From Patescibacteria group bacterium (GTDB taxonomy: Bacteria; Patescibacteriota; UBA1384; CAILIB01), in NCBI GenBank assembly GCA_022842085.1, contig JALHQF010000023.1, positions 1 to 8,603 on the forward strand: 8,603 bases of DNA, given 5' to 3'. Position numbers and translations under genes: made by a program. Under the pieces are notes generated by a model. The model searched no databases, had not been told where the DNA came from, and saw only the letters and a list, made by a program, of their open reading frames with translations. Below are positions 6,209 through 8,603 of this stretch, one piece after another; the first letter of the stretch is position 1; each line of letters opens with the position of its first letter.

Positions 6209-6240
6209 CCGCCCACCCTGGTGGGTGAGCGGTTGTTTTT
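6207..6240 (+). terminator. Rho-independent terminator of the SPFH gene
   Basis: The hairpin begins inside the TAA stop: AACCG pairs with CGGTT, and CCCAC pairs with GTGGG around a CCTG loop, with a small bulge on the 3' side. It is followed by G and five Ts. The stop codon of the convergent minus-strand gene begins in the T-run, so the two genes meet with no spare sequence. On the minus strand the hairpin is not followed by a T-run. Confidence 0.85.
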
Positions 6241-6814
6241 ACCAAACTTCGCAAGCGAAGAGCAGCGTTCTGGCAGTCGGGCTACCGCGCCGTCGACGCT
6301 TGGGAGGGAAGATGTGTCGTGCAAGTTCACGACTCAGCTTCGTGAGCTTCTCGCGGAGCCAGTTGGTGAACTCACAGACTTCTTGCTTGGCTTCCACCCA
6401 GACCGCCATCCCTTCCTCCTTCACGCGCCCCACAAGGCGCTCAAAGTGCTGAGGAAGCCCGAAGCTGGCTAGCCTTTCCACGTCGCGGTGCGTGCCTCGC
6501 TTGCCCGTACAGAGCGAAGTGCCAAATCGGAGCTCGATGAGCACCGGGGCCAACCGGAGCACGAGATCCCTGTAGCGCTGCTGACCAGCGCCCACGAAGG
6601 AGATTCCGGAGCGCTGTGCCAAGGTGCAAAGCGTCTCCTTGAGCAGAACTTCGGCCTGCCGATAGCGCATGGGAACCATGTGCGGCTTGCGGCCGCGGCG
6701 TCCGGTACTTGGTTGCTTGTGGCTGTAGCGAACTTCGTTGACAAGAGCACCCCAACTGAGGACGCCGGTGCGAATCGCGGTTGCGACAGTGTCTTCCAAT
6801 GATTTCAATCTCAT
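6239..6814 (-). CDS. Basic protein of unknown function
   Basis: A 191-residue protein that I cannot assign to a family. It has no signal peptide and no clear membrane helix, so it is probably cytoplasmic. It is rich in Arg and Lys, with clusters GRRGRKPH (about 39-46) and PPKRRRRG near residue 170, which would fit nucleic-acid or ribosome binding, but no domain motif is recognisable. The middle looks helical (YRQAEVLLKETLCTLAQR; YRDLVLRLAPVLIELRFG; EFTNWLREKLTKLSRELARHIF) and contains three cysteines including the one near the C-terminus (LLFACEVW). Unlike most genes here it has a clear Shine-Dalgarno, AGGAAGG 9 nt before ATG 6814, and a leader of some 30 nt or more. It is divergent from msrA and convergent with the SPFH gene. 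The different start-region architecture could mean a separate origin or distinct translational control. The reading frame is sound; the function is open. Confidence 0.75.
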   Translation of the reverse strand: MRLKSLEDTVATAIRTGVLSWGALVNEVRYSHKQPSTGRRGRKPHMVPMRYRQAEVLLKETLCTLAQRSGISFVGAGQQRYRDLVLRLAPVLIELRFGTSLCTGKRGTHRDVERLASFGLPQHFERLVGRVKEEGMAVWVEAKQEVCEFTNWLREKLTKLSRELARHIFPPKRRRRGSPTARTLLFACEVW

Positions 6815-6821
6815 AACAACT

Positions 6822-6837
6822 GACCTTCCTAAGGGTC
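6822..6837 (-). promoter_or_regulatory. Ribosome binding site of the basic protein, inside a small inverted repeat
   Basis: On the minus strand GACCCTT and AAGGTC form a short stem (six pairs with one bulged C, loop AGG) that would cover most of the AGGAAGG Shine-Dalgarno. A TTGCAC at about 6872-6867 with TACTAC 17 nt later is the only candidate promoter and is weak. The ribosome binding site is convincing; regulation by the hairpin is a guess. Confidence 0.4.
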
Positions 6838-6874
6838 TCTACCGTAGTAGCGAAAGCGTGTGGGGCGTGCAAGC

Positions 6875-6883
6875 TGCTACTAT
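6875..6883 (+). promoter_or_regulatory. Extended -10 promoter of msrA, leaderless layout
   Basis: TGC-TACTAT followed by six nucleotides (GCGCTC) and ATG 6890. There is no ribosome binding site and no consensus -35. The spacing puts the expected transcription start on the A of the start codon. Confidence 0.5.
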
Positions 6884-6889
6884 GCGCTC

Positions 6890-7357
6890 ATGATTGAAAT
6901 TGCAACCTTTGCGGGTGGTTGTTTTTGGGGAGTTGAAGCTGGGTTTCGCCAAGTTGACGGTGTAATTTCTACGCGCGTGGGATACACCGGTGGCACTAGA
7001 GAAAACCCAACCTACGAACAGGTTTGCTCGGATGCCACTGGCCACGCTGAAGCCGTTGAAGTAACCTTCGACCCCACCAAGGTGAGCTACGAAACGCTGC
7101 TCCAGACGTTCTGGAGACTACACGATCCAACTCAAGTAGGCCGCCAGGGCCCAGATATTGGCTCGCAGTACCGTAGCCACATCTACACCCACAGTGCTGC
7201 ACAGCAGCAGGCAGCCGAAGCTTCGCGGGAGCTAGAGGAGGTACACCACGAGCAGCCTATTGCCACAAAGATCGAACCGGCGAACGCCTTCTGGCCAGCA
7301 GAAGACTACCACCAGCAGTACCTCGAGAAACGCGGTCTCGCGAGCTGTAGCATCTAG
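6890..7357 (+). CDS. msrA: Peptide-methionine (S)-S-oxide reductase MsrA
   Basis: Reduces the S form of methionine sulfoxide in proteins and free methionine, with thioredoxin-type recycling; cytoplasmic repair enzyme. The 155-residue protein starts almost directly with the catalytic motif ATFAGGCFWG (Cys11 is the nucleophile), followed by the family segments GVISTRVGYTGG, NPTYEQVCSDATGHAEAVEV, LLQTFWRLHDPTQ, DIGSQYRSHIY and FWPAEDYHQQYLEK. A second cysteine, Cys153 in the C-terminal ASCSI, sits where the resolving cysteine of many MsrA enzymes lies. The glutamate and tyrosine residues that shape the active site are in the conserved segments. Starting at 6890 rather than an upstream in-frame codon at 6860 is supported by the extended -10 six nucleotides before the ATG. 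There is no fused or adjacent msrB. The next gene starts 16 nt after the stop. Confidence 0.96.
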   Translation: MIEIATFAGGCFWGVEAGFRQVDGVISTRVGYTGGTRENPTYEQVCSDATGHAEAVEVTFDPTKVSYETLLQTFWRLHDPTQVGRQGPDIGSQYRSHIYTHSAAQQQAAEASRELEEVHHEQPIATKIEPANAFWPAEDYHQQYLEKRGLASCSI

Positions 7358-7358
7358 C

Positions 7359-7367
7359 TGCTAGAGT
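7359..7367 (+). promoter_or_regulatory. Extended -10 promoter of the beta-helix gene, leaderless layout
   Basis: TGC-TAGAGT followed by six nucleotides (TAGCGT) and ATG 7374, in the short gap after the msrA stop. A perfect small inverted repeat, TCTAG-CTG-CTAGA (7353-7365), spans the msrA stop and most of the -10 box and could be a protein-binding site, although it may be chance. No -35 box or Shine-Dalgarno is visible. Confidence 0.45.
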
Positions 7368-7373
7368 TAGCGT

Positions 7374-8462
7374 ATGCGTCGCCTCGTCCTCACCCTACTC
7401 CTCCTGCTCGCTCCTGCTACCGCACTTGCGGCATACACCAGCAGCAGCGACGCCGTTACCCTCAGTTCTCCGGTTACAGATGATGCATTCCTTTCGGGTA
7501 CCAACGTGTCCATTAGCAGCTCTGTGTTGGGTGATCTCTTTGCAGCAGCCAGCAACATCACGCACACCGGAACCGCAACGCGCAGCGCCTACCTGGCAGG
7601 TGAGAACGTAACGGTAAGCGGATCTGTGGGATGGAACCTGTTTGCCGCCGGAAGCAGCGTTTCTGTAGGAAGTTCTGTCGCGCACGATGCGTACCTTGCA
7701 GGACAGGCGGTTACCACCACTGCAGCAAGCGTAATCGATGGGCAGCTTCGCGTTGCAGCTAGCACCGCAACAATCGAGGGAACAGTTGCGGGAGACGCTT
7801 GGATTGGCGCCGAAACTGCGGTAATCCGCGGAACGTTTGGTGGCGATCTTACCATCGAAGCAACCACTATCGACCTCAGCGGTGCCACGGTAACCGGCAC
7901 AGTTCGCTGGACGAGTCCAAACGAACCCAACACCACTGGCGCTACGCTTGGAGGCATTGAGAAGGTAGCGAAAGCACCGCAACCTACTGGTAGCGACCTG
8001 CTCTCATGGATTACTGGTGTCCTCAGTGCGCTCCTCCTTGGCGCCCTGGTCTTTGGGCTCTTCCGACGCTTCACACTTAGCACTACCGAGGTGGTTCGGT
8101 CCGCGTATGGCACGAGCCTTGCGTGGGGACTCCTCGCTCAACTTGTGGTGATCCCTGCGGCTATCCTTGCGCTCATTACGCTGGTCGGAGCTAAAATAGC
8201 CCTCCTGATTGGTGCCGCATTCGTACTTGCCCTCCTCTTGGCAGGTGTAACCGCAAACTACCTCATTGGAAACCAGGTGCTTCGGTGGCTTGGTCGACCA
8301 GCACACGATGGCTGGATGGTCCTGCTGATTGGTGTGCTGGTAGCACAGTCTGTTATCGCACTCCCAGTCCTTGGCTGGCTCTTTGGGCTGGCTCTCTACG
8401 TTTTGGTTCTCCTGCCATCGTTTGGAGCCATCCTAAGCACCCTCTGGAAGCAACGCCAGTAA
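7374..8462 (+). CDS. Exported bactofilin-like beta-helix protein with C-terminal membrane domain
   Basis: A 362-residue protein in three parts. Residues 1-19 are a signal peptide (MRRLVLTLLLLLAPATALA). Residues 37-175 are about eight repeats of close to 17 residues, rich in Gly, Ser, Thr, Ala and Val, with copies starting DAFLSG, DLFAAA, SAYLAG, NLFAAG, DAYLAG and so on; this is the pattern of a bactofilin-type right-handed beta-helix (polymer-forming protein), one rung per repeat. After a Pro/Thr linker (176-208), residues 209-357 hold four or five hydrophobic helices (about 209-230, 246-271, 274-298, 314-357). Classical bactofilins are cytoplasmic and have no signal peptide, so here the beta-helix is predicted to be outside, tethered to the membrane. 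A scaffold or surface role is an inference; the function is not known. The gene is 16 nt after msrA with its own promoter candidate and a terminator downstream. Confidence 0.85.
   Translation: MRRLVLTLLLLLAPATALAAYTSSSDAVTLSSPVTDDAFLSGTNVSISSSVLGDLFAAASNITHTGTATRSAYLAGENVTVSGSVGWNLFAAGSSVSVGSSVAHDAYLAGQAVTTTAASVIDGQLRVAASTATIEGTVAGDAWIGAETAVIRGTFGGDLTIEATTIDLSGATVTGTVRWTSPNEPNTTGATLGGIEKVAKAPQPTGSDLLSWITGVLSALLLGALVFGLFRRFTLSTTEVVRSAYGTSLAWGLLAQLVVIPAAILALITLVGAKIALLIGAAFVLALLLAGVTANYLIGNQVLRWLGRPAHDGWMVLLIGVLVAQSVIALPVLGWLFGLALYVLVLLPSFGAILSTLWKQRQ
7482..7898 (+). repeat. Eight imperfect 17-codon coding repeats (beta-helix rungs)
   Basis: At protein level the units are residues 37-53, 54-70, 71-87, 88-104, 105-121, 122-140, 141-157 and 158-175. 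Five consecutive units are exactly 17 residues; the sixth has two extra and the last one extra. Units alternate between an AF/AY-L-S/A-G opening and an LFAA opening, so the true period may be 34 residues. The DNA has diverged, so these are old repeats rather than a recent expansion. Confidence 0.75.
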
Positions 8463-8556
8463 ACGAGCGCGATTCAGCAGCTCAAAATAAGGCTGAAGAA
8501 AACCATGAATAATCCACAGCGAAGCGCGGGTCCTGTTTTGTGAATAGAAGTGAAAG
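8463..8556. other. Intergenic stretch before the terminator
   Basis: About 94 nt between the beta-helix gene stop and the terminator hairpin. I see no gene in it. A 12-codon ATG frame at 8505-8543 has no ribosome binding site or promoter and is not called. The stretch is simply the probable 3' untranslated region of the beta-helix gene. Confidence 0.4.
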
Positions 8557-8603
8557 AAAAAAAGAGACGACTCCGCAGCGTAGCGAGGACTAGTCTCTTT
8601 TTT
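8557..8603 (+). terminator. Rho-independent terminator after the beta-helix gene
   Basis: A long hairpin with AAAAAAGAGAC at its base pairing with GTCTCTTTTTT, an imperfect GC-rich upper stem and a T-run at the window edge. The A-run on the left makes it potentially bidirectional, so a convergent gene may lie just beyond the window. Confidence 0.85.

Noticed and set aside
7395..7982. 195-codon minus-strand open frame
   Set aside because: Antisense to the repeats of the beta-helix gene; its Cys/Arg-rich composition reflects the complement of GCA/AGC-rich codons.
8505..8543. Small ORF of 12 codons after the beta-helix gene
   Set aside because: No Shine-Dalgarno, no TGC-TAnnnT element at the right distance, and such short frames are common by chance.
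8515..8588. Two similar 17-nt stretches (CCACAGCGAAGCGCGGG and CCGCAGCGTAGCGAGGA)
   Set aside because: They differ at several positions and the second is part of the terminator stem; two copies are not enough to call a repeat family.
1..8603. UGA-recoded genetic code, CRISPR array, tRNA or mobile element
   Set aside because: ftsE ends in TGA followed at once by ftsX; there are no regularly spaced direct repeats, no cloverleaf-like segments in the short gaps, and no transposase or integrase.

Overview
The window is a compact, gene-dense bacterial chromosome segment with ten protein-coding genes. There is no tRNA, rRNA, CRISPR array, transposase or phage gene. The gene set, the very short intergenic gaps, the trimmed-down MiaA and the FtsE-FtsX-coiled-coil peptidase module resemble Candidate Phyla Radiation (Patescibacteria) genomes. 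That placement is inferred from gene style only; no marker gene fixes it. UGA is used as a normal stop (ftsE), so the recoded Gracilibacteria/Absconditabacteria code does not apply here.

Left part, minus strand, read from 4720 down to 1: miaA (tRNA dimethylallyltransferase, compact form), ftsE, ftsX (ATGA overlap with ftsE), a coiled-coil M23 endopeptidase, and an S41 C-terminal processing protease cut by the window edge. FtsEX is the ABC-type regulator of cell-wall hydrolases, and coiled-coil LytM/M23 proteins of the EnvC/PcsB type are its usual partners, so this looks like a division and cell-wall remodelling locus with an envelope protease. The M23 domain is the most striking item. Its two halves are in swapped order: the HLHFEV half comes first and the HTGIDL...YGHM half ends the protein. 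All five expected active-site residues are still present.

Middle: a minus-strand predicted lipoprotein of unknown function (4778-5383) ends in a strong terminator whose U-tract runs into the miaA promoter. It is divergent from a plus-strand stomatin/SPFH membrane protein (5447-6208). That gene ends in a terminator that abuts the stop codon of a convergent, basic protein of unknown function (6239-6814, minus).

Right part, plus strand: msrA (methionine sulfoxide reductase A), then an exported bactofilin-like beta-helix protein with about eight 17-residue rungs and a multi-pass membrane C-terminus, followed by a strong terminator at the window end.

A recurring signal joins these genes. Four starts (miaA, SPFH, msrA, beta-helix gene) have the exact layout TGC-TAnnnT-6 nt-ATG, an extended -10 element placed so that transcription would begin at the start codon. 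The M23 and lipoprotein genes carry -35/-10 pairs with 17-nt spacing and -10 boxes 9 nt before ATG, and ftsE and the S41 gene have looser versions. The window therefore appears rich in leaderless or nearly leaderless mRNAs. Only the unknown basic protein and ftsX have a convincing Shine-Dalgarno sequence.
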